A stretch of 64,000 nucleotides of DNA from Herbidospora sakaeratensis. GTDB taxonomy: Bacteria; Actinomycetota; Actinomycetes; Streptosporangiales; Streptosporangiaceae. Position 1 is the first letter of the stretch; every line of letters starts with the position of its first letter. Under the pieces are notes generated by a model. The model did no database searches. It was not told the DNA's origin and saw only the letters and a list, made by a program, of their open reading frames with translations. This document shows positions 48,087 to 61,436 of this stretch, in pieces. The position numbers and the translations under genes are program-made. The stretch covers positions 252,576-316,575 of the forward strand of contig NZ_BBXC01000012.1 of the NCBI RefSeq assembly GCF_001570525.1, read 5' to 3'.

Positions 48087-49262
48087 ATGGCGGTAATCAC
48101 CAGCCGGTTCGCCGACGGTCTCGCCGTCGGGCCCAATCTCGTGGAGAGTGCCGAATCGGCCATCCGGCAGGCCGTCGAAGGTCTCTCCGGCCCCGCCGAC
48201 CTGGTCTGCTTCTTCATCTGCGGGGAGGACCCCGACGACGTCGCCCGGGCCGGGCAGCGGGCGATGGCGCTGGTCCCCGACGCCGCGGTGATCGGGTGCA
48301 GCGCCACCGGCGTGATCGGCGACGCGCAGGGGGTCGAGCTGACCCCGGCGGTGTCGGCGTGGGCCGCCAGCCTGGGCGAGGCGCGGGTGACCACCTTCGC
48401 GCTGGAGTCCTTGCGGGCCGATGACCGGTTCGTGGTGATCGGCCTGCCGGAACGTGACCCCGACGACCGGGTGGCGATCATGCTCGCCGACCCCTACAGC
48501 TTTCCGACCGACGCCTTCATCGAGCACTCCGGCGAGGTGCTGGGCAACCTGCCGATCATCGGCGGCCTGGCCAACGGGCTGCGCGGGCGCGGCTCGGTCC
48601 GCCTGTTCGCCGACGGCGAGGTGTACACCGAGGGCGCGATCGGGGTGCTGCTGAGCGGCCCCGTCCAGATCAGCACCGTGGTCAGCCAGGGGTGCCGCCC
48701 GATCGGCCCGACGATGATCGTGACGGCGGCCGAGGAGAACCTGCTGCTAGAACTCGCCGGCCAGCCCGCGCTGGCCCGGCTGGAGGACATCGTCAGCTCC
48801 CTCGACGAGGACGACCGCGAACTCGTCGCCAGCGGCCTGCAGATCGGCGTGGCCATGGACGAGTACGCCGAACGGCACGAGCGCGGCGACTTCCTGATCC
48901 GGGGCGTGCTGGGCATCGACCCCGAACGCGAGGCCGTGGCCATCGGCGACGTCGTGGAGGTCGGCCGTACAGTGCGCTTCCAGGTCCGCGACGCCGAGAC
49001 GGCCGACGAGGACCTCTACGAACTGCTCGACGCCCACATCGAGTCGGGCGGCCGGGTCGACGGCGCGCTGCTGTTCTCCTGCAACGGCCGGGGCTCGGCG
49101 ATGTTCGGCACCCCCGACCACGACGCCCTCGCGCTGCGCGACACCCTCGGCCCCATCGGGATCGCCGGGTTCTTCGCCGCCGGAGAGGTCGGGCCGGTGG
49201 GCGGAGTGAACCACGTACACGGATTCACGGCTTCCGTCCTGGTCTTCTCGTCGTCGTCGTGA
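48087..49262 (+). CDS. FIST-domain sensory protein
   Basis: The 391-residue protein matches FIST_N and FIST_C domains: VIGCSATGVIGDAQGVELTPAVSAW in the first half and ALLFSCNGRGSAMFGTPDHDALALRDTLG with a later IAGFFAAGEVGPVGGVNHVHGFTASVLV. FIST proteins are cytoplasmic small-ligand sensors, often for amino acids or metabolites. ATG 48087 has GAGGGGGCGAG upstream. It overlaps nothing and lies 13 bases before the ROK gene. Confidence 0.88.
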   Translation: MAVITSRFADGLAVGPNLVESAESAIRQAVEGLSGPADLVCFFICGEDPDDVARAGQRAMALVPDAAVIGCSATGVIGDAQGVELTPAVSAWAASLGEARVTTFALESLRADDRFVVIGLPERDPDDRVAIMLADPYSFPTDAFIEHSGEVLGNLPIIGGLANGLRGRGSVRLFADGEVYTEGAIGVLLSGPVQISTVVSQGCRPIGPTMIVTAAEENLLLELAGQPALARLEDIVSSLDEDDRELVASGLQIGVAMDEYAERHERGDFLIRGVLGIDPEREAVAIGDVVEVGRTVRFQVRDAETADEDLYELLDAHIESGGRVDGALLFSCNGRGSAMFGTPDHDALALRDTLGPIGIAGFFAAGEVGPVGGVNHVHGFTASVLVFSSSS

Positions 49263-49275
49263 GACAGTCGGCGCC

Positions 49276-50295
49276 GTGGCGGTTCTGGCGATCGACATCG
49301 GCGGCACGAAGTGCGCGGTCGGCCTGACCGACGCGTCGGGAGACCTGCTGACCTCGGACGTGGCGCCCACCTCGCCCGGCGGCGACGCCGAGACCGTGTG
49401 GCGGGCGTTGTGGTCGCTGATCGAGACCACGGTCGGCGCCGAGACGGTCGAGGGCGTCGGCGTGGGCTGTGGCGGCCCGATGACCTGGCCCGACGGCGTG
49501 GTCGCCCCCCTCAACCTGCCCGGCTGGCGCGACGGCTTCCCGGTGGTGGCCCGGCTCCGCGAGCGGTTCCCCGGCGTGCCGGTCCGCATCCACAACGACG
49601 CCATCGCGCTGGCGGCGGCCGAACACTGGAAGGGCGCCGGCCGGGGCGTCGACGACATGATCGGCATGGTCGTCTCGACGGGCGTCGGCGGCGGCCTCAT
49701 CCTGGGCGGCCGCCTGATCAACGGCGGCACCGGCAACGCCGGGCACATCGGCCACGTGGTCGTCGACCCGGCGGGCCCGCCCTGCGGCTGCGGCGGCAAC
49801 GGCTGCCTCGAAGCGATCGCCCGGGGCCCGGCCCTGGCCGGGTGGGCCGTCGACCGGGGCTGGGTGCCCGGCACCCCCGCCGCCGGCCCCGTCGACCCCG
49901 AACTCTCCGAGCGGGAGGCCGCGGCCCTCTACCGCGAGAACGCCAGGGCCACCGGCCGCCAGCTGGCCGCCGACGCGGCGGCGGGCGACCAGATCGCGGT
50001 GGCGGCGATGAACCGGGCGGGCTGGGCGCTCGGCCTGGCCATCGCCTCGGCGACCCACCTGTGCGACGTCGACCTGGTGACCATCGGCGGCGGCCTGTCG
50101 CAGTCGGGGCCGCTGCTCTTCGAGCCCTTGGACGAGGCGCTGCGCACCCACGCCCGGATGGAGTTCGCGTCGCGGGTGCGGGTCGTGCCGGCTTCGCTGG
50201 GGCAGGAGGCCGGGCTGATCGGCGCGGCGGCGCTGATCCTGGGCGGTGACCGCTACTGGTCACCCGGGAATATTCCCGGTTCGCGCACGGCTTGA
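49276..50295 (+). CDS. ROK-family sugar kinase (glucokinase-like)
   Basis: The 339-residue enzyme has the N-terminal phosphate motif VLAIDIGGTKCAVGL, the catalytic-type VRIHNDAIALAAAEHW and the ROK zinc site CGCGGNGCLEAIARG. It should phosphorylate glucose or a related sugar. There is no DNA-binding domain, so it is a kinase rather than a ROK repressor. The GTG start has no clear ribosome site, which suggests coupling to the upstream FIST gene. Confidence 0.92.
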   Translation: MAVLAIDIGGTKCAVGLTDASGDLLTSDVAPTSPGGDAETVWRALWSLIETTVGAETVEGVGVGCGGPMTWPDGVVAPLNLPGWRDGFPVVARLRERFPGVPVRIHNDAIALAAAEHWKGAGRGVDDMIGMVVSTGVGGGLILGGRLINGGTGNAGHIGHVVVDPAGPPCGCGGNGCLEAIARGPALAGWAVDRGWVPGTPAAGPVDPELSEREAAALYRENARATGRQLAADAAAGDQIAVAAMNRAGWALGLAIASATHLCDVDLVTIGGGLSQSGPLLFEPLDEALRTHARMEFASRVRVVPASLGQEAGLIGAAALILGGDRYWSPGNIPGSRTA

Positions 50296-50302
50296 GGCGT
50301 TC

Positions 50303-50950
50303 ATGGAGTGGACTGCGCTGGCGGGGATCGCCGTCGTCTCGCTCGGGATGGTGCTGACTCCCGGACCGAACATGATCTATCTCGCCTCGCGGGCGATCTC
50401 GCAGGGGCGCAGGGCCGGGTTCGTCTCCCTGCTGGGGACGTTCGTCGGGTTCGTCGTCTACCTGATCGCCACCTGCCTGGGCCTGACCGCGATCTTCGCG
50501 CTGGTGCCGGCGGCGTACACGGCGATCAAGCTCGCGGGCGCGGCCTACCTGCTCTATCTCGCCTGGAAGATCGTCAAGCCCGGCGGGCAGGCGGTCTTCG
50601 CCGCCAAGGAGCTGCCGCAGGACTCCAACGGGCGGCTGTTCACCATGGGGCTGGTCACCAACCTGCTCAACCCGAAGGCCGCCATCCTCTACATGTCGCT
50701 GCTGCCGCAGTTCATCGAGCCCGCCCACGGCCACGTGATCCTGCAGAGTTTCGTGCTGGGCGGCGTCCAGATCAGCATCAGCATGCTCGTCAACGGGCTC
50801 ATCGTCGTGGGCGCGGGCGGGCTGGCCGCCTACCTGTCGACCCGGCCGGCCGCGGTGAAGATCCAGCGCTACGTGACCGGGACCGTCCTCGGGGGCTTCG
50901 CGGTGCACCTGGCCGCCGACCGGTCCAAGGCCGTGCTCGCCACACCGTAG
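50303..50950 (+). CDS. LysE/RhtB-family exporter
   Basis: The 215-residue membrane protein has about six hydrophobic segments and the family motif GMVLTPGPNMIYLASRAISQG at the start, then LLNPKAAILYMSLLPQF. It exports amino acids or related compounds. ATG 50303 is chosen over an upstream frame start (50246). It lies just before threonine ammonia-lyase, so it may export a related amino acid; the pairing is only by position. Confidence 0.9.
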   Translation: MEWTALAGIAVVSLGMVLTPGPNMIYLASRAISQGRRAGFVSLLGTFVGFVVYLIATCLGLTAIFALVPAAYTAIKLAGAAYLLYLAWKIVKPGGQAVFAAKELPQDSNGRLFTMGLVTNLLNPKAAILYMSLLPQFIEPAHGHVILQSFVLGGVQISISMLVNGLIVVGAGGLAAYLSTRPAAVKIQRYVTGTVLGGFAVHLAADRSKAVLATP

Positions 50951-50966
50951 TGGCAGGATTGCGCGC

Positions 50967-52181
50967 ATGGTTGTCCCGCAGGTCACGTACGACGACGTGC
51001 TCGCCGCCCGTGAACTTCTCAAGGGCGTGATCGCCCACACCCCGGTCGTGCACTCACGGGTGTTGTCCGAGACGATCGGCGGGCCGGTCTACCTGAAGGC
51101 CGAGAACCTCCAGCGGGCCGGGTCGTTCAAGGTGCGCGGCGCCTACGTCCGCATCGCCCGGCTGACCGAGGAGGAGCGGGCCCGGGGCGTCGTCGCGGCC
51201 AGCGCGGGCAACCACGCCCAGGGGGTGGCCTTCGGTTCGGGGCTGCTGGGGGCCAAGTCGACCGTCTACATGCCCGAGGGCGCGCCGCTGCCCAAGGTCG
51301 AGGCGACCCGGGGCTACGGCGCCGAGGTCATCTTCGCCGGGCACACCGTCGACCACGCCCTGCAGGCCGCCCGCCGCCACGCCGACGAGACCGGCGCGGT
51401 CTTCATCCACCCCTTCGACCACCCCGACGTCATCGCCGGTCAGGCCACGATCGGGCTGGAGATCATCGAACAGCTCCCCGAGACGGGCACCATCGTGGTC
51501 GCCATCGGCGGCGGGGGCCTCGCGGCCGGGGTGGCCCTGGCGGCCAAGCATCTGCGTCCGGGTGTACGGGTGGTCGGCGTCCAGGCCGAACGCGCCGCGG
51601 CCTATCCCGAGTCGCTCGCGGCCGGCCACCCGGTGATGGTCGAACCGCAGTTCACGATGGCCGACGGGATCGCCGTCGGGCGGCCGGGCGACCTGCCGTT
51701 CGAGATGATCCACTACCTGGTCGACCAGGTGGTGACCGTCTCGGAGGAGTCGCTCTCGCGTGCCCTGCTGCTCTGCCTCGAACGCGGCAAGATGGTCGTC
51801 GAGCCGGCGGGCGCCGCCGGGGTGGCGGCCCTGCTCGACAAGCCCCACGCCTTCGAGCCCCCGGTCGTCGCGGTGTTGTCGGGCGGCAACATCGACCCGC
51901 TGCTGCTGGCCCGGGTGCTGCGCCACGGCCTCGCCGCCGCCGGGCGTTACCTGGCCTTCCGCATCCGCCTGGCCGACCGGCCCGGCGCGCTGGCCGCCCT
52001 GCTCAGGAGGCTGGCCGAGCTCAAGGCCAACGTGCTCGACGTCGTGCACGAAAGGGTGGGGGCCCGGCTCCACCTCGACGAGGCCGAGGTGCTGCTCCAG
52101 CTGGAGACCCGCGGCCCCGACCACTGCGACGACGTGCTGGCCGCCCTCAGGCGGGACGGCTACAAGCTCATATTCTCGTGA
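50967..52181 (+). CDS. ilvA: Threonine ammonia-lyase (ACT-domain type)
   Basis: The 404-residue PLP enzyme converts threonine to 2-oxobutanoate, the first step toward isoleucine. It has LQRAGSFKVRGAY with the PLP lysine, ASAGNHAQGVAFGSG, and VAIGGGGLAAGVALAAK for the phosphate. A short regulatory ACT domain (RIRLADRPGALAALLRRLAE) lies at the C-terminus, as in the short TdcB-like form. It overlaps the M1 peptidase gene tail to tail. Confidence 0.94.
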   Translation: MVVPQVTYDDVLAARELLKGVIAHTPVVHSRVLSETIGGPVYLKAENLQRAGSFKVRGAYVRIARLTEEERARGVVAASAGNHAQGVAFGSGLLGAKSTVYMPEGAPLPKVEATRGYGAEVIFAGHTVDHALQAARRHADETGAVFIHPFDHPDVIAGQATIGLEIIEQLPETGTIVVAIGGGGLAAGVALAAKHLRPGVRVVGVQAERAAAYPESLAAGHPVMVEPQFTMADGIAVGRPGDLPFEMIHYLVDQVVTVSEESLSRALLLCLERGKMVVEPAGAAGVAALLDKPHAFEPPVVAVLSGGNIDPLLLARVLRHGLAAAGRYLAFRIRLADRPGALAALLRRLAELKANVLDVVHERVGARLHLDEAEVLLQLETRGPDHCDDVLAALRRDGYKLIFS

Positions 52182-53571
52182 GCGGGGCCGGGCGGCCCTT
52201 GTCGAAGAGCCACTGGCCGAAGAGCTCGCCGAGCCGCTGACCGGAGACCCGCTCGGCCAGGGCGGTGAACTGGCCGGTCGTGGCGTTGCCGTGGCGGTGG
52301 TCGCTCGCCCACTGACGAATGATTCTGAAGAAGGCGTCGTCGCCGACCGTGGTGCGCAGGGCGTGGAGGGCCATCGCGCCCCGGATGTAGACCGAGTTGT
52401 TGAACAGGTCGCTCTTCTGCGCCACCCCGGGCGGATAGTTCCACATCGGGTCGGTGGTGTTGGCGTAGTGGCGGTCGAAGGTCTGCTGGGCGGTCGCCTG
52501 GCCCCGGTGTTCGGCCCACAACCACTCGGCGTAGGTCGCGAAGCCCTCGTTGAGCCACAGGTCCTTCCAGCGGGAGATGCTCACGCTGTCGCCGAACCAC
52601 TGGTGGGCCAGCTCGTGGGAGATGATGCCCTCGTCGGGCTCGAAGCCGCCGTAGATCGGCTTGGTCTGGTTCTCGAGCGCGTAGCCCGACGCGAAGTCGT
52701 CGACGATCCCGCCGGTCGACTTGAACGGGTAGGGCCCGAAGATCGTGGTCCAGTAGTCGGTGATGCGCCCCGACACCTCGAAGAGCCGGTCGAGCTGGCT
52801 CTGGTAGCGCGGGTCGACGGCCGCGTAGACGGGGATGCCGCCTTCGGAGGCGCCGGTCTTCACCAGGAACTTCCCGGTCGTCATGGTCGCCAGGTAGCTC
52901 ACCATCGGGTGGGTCTCGCGCCAGACGAACGTGGTCTTCCCGCCCGCCGACGCCGGCTGGCCGGCCAGCTCGCCGTTGGCGATGGCGGTCACGCCGTCGG
53001 GCACGGTCAGCCGGAACTCGTAGGTCGCCTTGTCGGCCGGGTGGTCGTTGCCCGGGAACCAGGTCTTGGCGCCGTTGGGCTCGGCGGCCACGAACGAGCC
53101 GTCGCCGGTGGGCACGAAGCCGTAGGTGCCGAGGTTGGGGGAGTTGCGGACCGGCTGCGGCTCGCCCCGGTAGGTCACCGAGGTCCGGAACGTCGAGCCC
53201 TTGGACAGGTCGGCCGTGACGGTCATCTCGTCGCCGGACCGGGTGAACGCCGCCGGCAGCCCGCCGACCGTGACCGCGCTGACGGTGAAGCCGTGGAGGT
53301 CGAGGTTGAAGCTCGACAGGTCCTCGGTCGCGGTCGCGTCGATGGTCGCGGTGCCCGACAACCGCCGGGTCGCGGGGTCGTAGCCCAGGGCCAGGGTGTA
53401 GTGGCCGACGTCGTAGCCGCCGTTGCCGTCGGTGGGGAAGTCGTCGTCGCCGATCCCGGACGCGCCCGCCGTGCCGGACCGGACGACCGACCGGTCGGAC
53501 GCCCCCGACGGCGAACAACTCGCGAGTGTGACGACGATGAGCGCGCCTGACAGCGCCCTGGCCAACCGCAT
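52168..53571 (-). CDS. M1-family metallopeptidase (lipoprotein)
   Basis: The 467-residue protein begins with a lipoprotein signal ending LASC (Cys about residue 19). The zinc site HELAHQWFGD followed by NEGFATYAEW (HExxH-18-E) defines the M1 family. YALENQTKPIY is close to the GxMEN-like aminopeptidase motif. It acts outside the cell on peptides and lacks the C-terminal domain of larger aminopeptidases, in line with its short length. Confidence 0.92.
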   Translation of the reverse strand: MRLARALSGALIVVTLASCSPSGASDRSVVRSGTAGASGIGDDDFPTDGNGGYDVGHYTLALGYDPATRRLSGTATIDATATEDLSSFNLDLHGFTVSAVTVGGLPAAFTRSGDEMTVTADLSKGSTFRTSVTYRGEPQPVRNSPNLGTYGFVPTGDGSFVAAEPNGAKTWFPGNDHPADKATYEFRLTVPDGVTAIANGELAGQPASAGGKTTFVWRETHPMVSYLATMTTGKFLVKTGASEGGIPVYAAVDPRYQSQLDRLFEVSGRITDYWTTIFGPYPFKSTGGIVDDFASGYALENQTKPIYGGFEPDEGIISHELAHQWFGDSVSISRWKDLWLNEGFATYAEWLWAEHRGQATAQQTFDRHYANTTDPMWNYPPGVAQKSDLFNNSVYIRGAMALHALRTTVGDDAFFRIIRQWASDHRHGNATTGQFTALAERVSGQRLGELFGQWLFDKGRPAPLTRI

Positions 53572-53629
53572 GGGTGCCCCTCCCCGAACCGACCCTGCCG
53601 GGACACCTTATGCGAGGTCGCGGACACGT

Positions 53630-54187
53630 TCAGGCATCCACGACCAGGGTTGATGCCGCTTTGTCGTGCAACGCCTGCTTTCTGCGGTCGAACAAAATCC
53701 AGACCAGGTCGACGAAGCCGAGACAGCAGGTGGCCGTGAGGACGACGTACACGATCGACCGCAGCGCCGCCTGGCCGACGCCGATCCGGCCGCCGTCCTC
53801 CCGGGCCACCCGCATGCGGAGGATCTTCTTGCCCGGGGTCTGGCCGTTCCAGAAGGCGTGGAAGAGCCAGTAGTAGAGGAACCCGATCAGGAAGCCCCAG
53901 AACCAGTGGGTGACCTGCTCGCCGTGCCAGGTGCTGGTGCGCTCGTCGTAGACGGCCGACCACGACTCGTAGGTGAACGGCGAGGAGACGAGGCCGACGA
54001 TGACGGCGTCCACGACGCCCGCGAGAAGTCGCCGCCACCGGCCGGCGAGGGGTTGGCCGGCCGGTGGCGGGGCGCCGTGTCCGGGCGTCCCGTACGGAGG
54101 ACGCCCGCCCGGCGCGGGCGGCGGTGTCCAGGGCTGGGACGGGTCCTGGCCCGGCAGATCACCCGGCGGCGGTGTCGGAGAAGCCAT
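53630..54187 (-). CDS. RDD-family membrane protein
   Basis: The 185-residue protein has a proline/glycine-rich N-terminus of about 60 residues and then the RDD domain: AGRWRRLLAGVVDAVIVGLV with the Arg-Asp positions, GQTPGKKILRMRVA, and a last hydrophobic segment. ATG 54187 is chosen over an upstream start. Its role is unknown; RDD proteins may be transporters or ion antiporters. Confidence 0.88.
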   Translation of the reverse strand: MASPTPPPGDLPGQDPSQPWTPPPAPGGRPPYGTPGHGAPPPAGQPLAGRWRRLLAGVVDAVIVGLVSSPFTYESWSAVYDERTSTWHGEQVTHWFWGFLIGFLYYWLFHAFWNGQTPGKKILRMRVAREDGGRIGVGQAALRSIVYVVLTATCCLGFVDLVWILFDRRKQALHDKAASTLVVDA

Positions 54188-54240
54188 GCCGAGGTGATCA
54201 CCTGTCGCGGACCAGGACAAATCCGCCGCGAAGTAAAGAT

Positions 54241-55900
<1,660 letters not shown>

Positions 55901-55956
55901 GTGCACGGAGCATCACGACGTATCGTTTACGGTGATGGTTCATCGTCGGCCGGGGG

Positions 55957-58100
55957 GTGCGCGTGGGGATCGGCAGGAAGATCGCGGGTTTGTGGCCGCG
56001 ACGGAGGTTCCTGCGCATCGCCCTCATCGGCTTCGGCGCCGCCGCCGTGGCCGCGATCGGCGCCTTCGCGGTGATCTGGGTGCTCACCCCCATCCCCGAC
56101 ACGACCCAAGAACTGGCCACCGCCCAGGGCTCGGTCATCTACTACCGCGACGGGAAGACCGTCCTGGCCAACCGGGGCGTCGACCGTAAGAACGTGCCGC
56201 TGTCGGCGGTGCCGAAAGCGGTCAGGGAAGCCGTCATCGCCGCCGAGAACCGCACCTTCTACCAGGATCAGGGAGTTTCTCTCTCCGGTACGGCCAGGGC
56301 GATGTGGTCGACCCTCACGGGCAACCAGATCCAGGGCGGCTCGACGATCACCCAGCAGCTGGTCCGCAACTACTACAGCGGCCTCAGCCAGGAACGGTCC
56401 ATCATGCGCAAGCTCAAGGAGATCATGATCTCCCTGAAGGTGGATCGATCCAAGTCGAAAGACTGGGTGCTGGAGCAGTACCTCAACACGATCTACTTCG
56501 GCCGGGGCGCCCACGGCATCCAGGCCGCGGCCCAGGCCTACTTCCGGGTCGACGTCGGCAAGCTGACCCCAGCCCAGGGCGCCTACCTGGCGGCGGTGAT
56601 CCAGCAGCCGTCCAACTTCGCCAACCCGACCGGCGCCATGCTCACCGCCGCGCAGGCCCGCTGGAAGTCGGTCGTCGACGGCATGGTCAAGATCAACGCC
56701 ATCACCGCCGGGCAGGCCGCCCAGATGACCTTCCCCGAGCTGAAGAAGCAGAAGAAGCCGCTGTCGTCGTCGGGCCAGAACGGCTACATGATGGCCCAGG
56801 TGGTCGGCGAGCTGAACCGCATGGGCTACAGCGACGAGGACATCTTCCAAGACGGGCTCAAGGTCACCACGACCTTCGACAAGAAGCTGATGGCCGCCGC
56901 CTCCGACGCCGTCACCGACGTGCTGCCCGAGGGCACCCCGAAGAAGGTCCGCGCGGGCCTGGCCGCCGTCGACCCCGGCAACGGCGAGGTGGTCGCCTTC
57001 TACGGCGGCCGCGACTACGACGAGAGCGAGTGGAACAGCGCCTTCGACGCCAAGGTCCAGGCCGGCTCGACCTTCAAGGCCTACGCCCTGGCCGCCGCCC
57101 TGCAGGACGGGGTGCCGCTGACCCAGCGCTACTACGGCAACTCGCCCATGTACGTCAACGGCGCCGCCATCCCCAACTCCGGCGGCTCCTCCTACGGGTC
57201 GGTCAACCTGGTGCAGGCCACCCAGTACTCGGTGAACACCGCCTTCGTCGACCTCGGCCAGCAGATCGGCCTCGACAAGATCGCCGCCGCCGCCGAGGCG
57301 GCCGGCATCCCCGCCGAACAGCTCGCCCAGCACCGCAAGGCCGCCACCTTCCCGCTGGGGGTGGCGTCGGTGAGCGCCGTCCAGCAGGCCGGCGCCTACG
57401 CGACGTTCGCTTCGGGGGGCGTCCACCACGACCCCCACGTGATCAGGTCGGTGACCGACGGGAGCGGCAAGACCCGCAAGACCGACACCACCGGCCGCCG
57501 CGTCTTCACCGAGGACACCGCCGCCGACGCCACCTTCGCGATGGAACAGGTTGTCACCTCGGGCACCGGCACCGGTGCCCGCCTCTACGACCGCCCGGTG
57601 GCCGGCAAGACCGGCACCACCGACGCCTCGGCCGCCGTCTGGTTCAACGGCTTCACCCCGCAGTTGTCGGTGGCGGTCGACATGTTCCGCGACGACAACC
57701 TGCCGGTGACCATCCCCGGCTACGGCGAGCTCTACGGCGGCACCCTCCCGGCCCAGATCTGGAAGGCGTTCATGACGACCGCCATGGAGGGGAAGCCGGT
57801 CAAGGAGTTCCCCGACCCGGTGACCTACTACCGCTGGGACAACGACTACTACCGCCCCACCGACGACGAGGAACGGGAGTTCTCCTCCGGCGAGCCCAGC
57901 CCCGACCCGAGCCCGACGGCCGGGGGCGACGACGGGAACACCCCGCCGCCCGGCGACGACGGCGGCCAGCCCGAGGTCACCCCGCCGCCGTCAGACGGCG
58001 GCGGCCCCGACGGTGAGCCCCCGGTAACCGAGGAGCCCGACAACCAGCAGCCCGACCTGCCCGACGAGAACACCCCGCCCGACGTGCCGGTCGGCACCCG

Positions 58101-58104
<4 letters not shown>
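55957..58104 (+). CDS. Class A penicillin-binding protein (transglycosylase/transpeptidase)
   Basis: The 715-residue enzyme builds peptidoglycan. It has one membrane anchor (about residues 23-45), the GT51 block ([26 protein letters not shown]), and the transpeptidase with SxxK in [11 protein letters not shown], SxN in YSVNTAF and KTG in [11 protein letters not shown] Pro/Asp/Glu-rich tail of about 90 residues follows without PASTA domains. GTG 55957 or 55963 may be the start. It meets the YyaL-like gene tail to tail with a four-base overlap. Confidence 0.94.
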
Positions 58105-60053
<1,949 letters not shown>

Positions 60054-60084
60054 ACGGTCAAGCCTAGGTGAGCGGAATGATCCC

Positions 60085-60417
60085 CTAGGCAGTCGACGTC
60101 GGCAGGTTGAACACCTGGTCGAGGGCCGTCACCTCGAAGAGGTGGGCGATGTACGGCGTCATCCCCACGAACCGCATCTCCGCCGGATGCTCCTCCGCCG
60201 CGTGATAAAGGTGGATCAACGTCGCCAGCCCGGACGAGTCGATGAACGTCACCCCCGTCAGGTCGACTTCCAGCACTCTCAGGCCGCTGCTCATCAGTGT
60301 CGGCGTCATGGCGGCCAGGTCGGCCGACGTCGTGTAGTCGAAGTCGCCCGACAGGGTCAGCCGGGTGGTGTCGGGCTCCGGATTCTCGATCTCAATCAGG
60401 AAAGGCGCGGTTTCCAT
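60085..60417 (-). CDS. STAS-domain anti-sigma factor antagonist
   Basis: The 110-residue protein has the STAS pattern [11 protein letters not shown] ... [26 protein letters not shown], with the phosphorylatable serine in DSSG. In the unphosphorylated form it would bind an anti-sigma kinase. It is the third gene of an operon with the B12-binding and SpoIIE-like genes, and a matching kinase is encoded divergently at 63129. Confidence 0.93.
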   Translation of the reverse strand: METAPFLIEIENPEPDTTRLTLSGDFDYTTSADLAAMTPTLMSSGLRVLEVDLTGVTFIDSSGLATLIHLYHAAEEHPAEMRFVGMTPYIAHLFEVTALDQVFNLPTSTA

Positions 60418-61436
60418 CAGGCTCCATCTGCGGCGAGCGTGCCCTCCGCCAGAAGGTGGCGGGCGCGCGGGAAATCATGCAGTTCGTCGTGGAGGAGGCG
60501 CAGGGCCAGCGCCACCGACCGGGACGGCACGCCGCGGGCGTGCAGGAGGTCGCAGGTCCACGTGACGAAGTCGGTGAACAGTCTCGTGTCGTCGATGTAG
60601 AGGGCGGCGGAGAGGAAGTCGGCGATGTGCGCGAGGTCGTCGGCGGTGTGGTCGACCTGGGCCTGGGTGTAGTCGCGCATCGGCGGGAAGCGGCGGGGGA
60701 GTTCGGCCATCACGCCGGCGAGGATCTCTCCCCGGCGTTTGACGAACAGCGTGTACTCCTCGTCGGCCAGGTGGGCCAGGGTCGCGCCGGGGGTGGGGAA
60801 CGACGGGAGCCTGCCCTCTTCGAGCAGGTCGGCCGCCGCGTCGGCGGTGGGGGCCCAGCCGTCGGCGCCGAGTTTGACGGCGAAGCGGCCGTCGGCGCCG
60901 AAGCCTGAGCCGCCCGCGAGGACCGGGATGCCGACGGCCTGGCAGGCGGTCAGGGTCGCGTGGGCGCGCGGGAGCCTCGTGGGGAGGGCGCAGCCGATCG
61001 CGACGGCGTCGGGGCCGGTCTGGTGCAGGTGGGTGATCAGATGGGGGCCCGGTACGTTGGCCCCGAGGAAGTCGACGTGCCAGCCGCGCAACCGCAGGAC
61101 CTCGGCCAGCAGGCGGGTCGGCAGGGCGTGGTATTCACCGTCGGTGCAGGCCACGGTGATGCGGCTGCGGGTCGGACGGGGGCGCACGGCGGTGGCGATG
61201 GCGGCCACGGCCCGTTCGCTGATCGCGGTGGCGCCGTGTTCGCGGGCCACCGACCAGGTGCCGTCGGCCCACAGTTCGCCGACCCGGCGCTGCGCCGGGG
61301 CGATCACGTCGAGGAGCAGTGACTCGGCCGGCACGCCCTCGTCGAGCAGGCCGAGCACGAGGTCGATCGCGCCGAACTCGTCGGCCGAGCCGACCTTCTC
61401 CAGGTATGCGTCGACGACGCCGACCACGACGCTCAT
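60417..61436 (-). CDS. B12-binding-domain regulator (partner-switching module)
   Basis: The 339-residue protein has a helical N-terminal domain (residues 1-85) followed by a cobalamin-binding Rossmann domain: TVACTDGEYHALPTRLLAEV has the axial His (usual form ExHxxG, here with P in place of G), HVDFLGANVP and VPVLAGGSGFG-like end. A C-terminal helical domain follows. Proteins of this type act as cobalamin/light or methyl-transfer sensors. It overlaps the SpoIIE-like gene by 4 bases and the STAS gene by 1, so all three are co-translated. Confidence 0.85.
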   Translation of the reverse strand: MSVVVGVVDAYLEKVGSADEFGAIDLVLGLLDEGVPAESLLLDVIAPAQRRVGELWADGTWSVAREHGATAISERAVAAIATAVRPRPTRSRITVACTDGEYHALPTRLLAEVLRLRGWHVDFLGANVPGPHLITHLHQTGPDAVAIGCALPTRLPRAHATLTACQAVGIPVLAGGSGFGADGRFAVKLGADGWAPTADAAADLLEEGRLPSFPTPGATLAHLADEEYTLFVKRRGEILAGVMAELPRRFPPMRDYTQAQVDHTADDLAHIADFLSAALYIDDTRLFTDFVTWTCDLLHARGVPSRSVALALRLLHDELHDFPRARHLLAEGTLAADGA

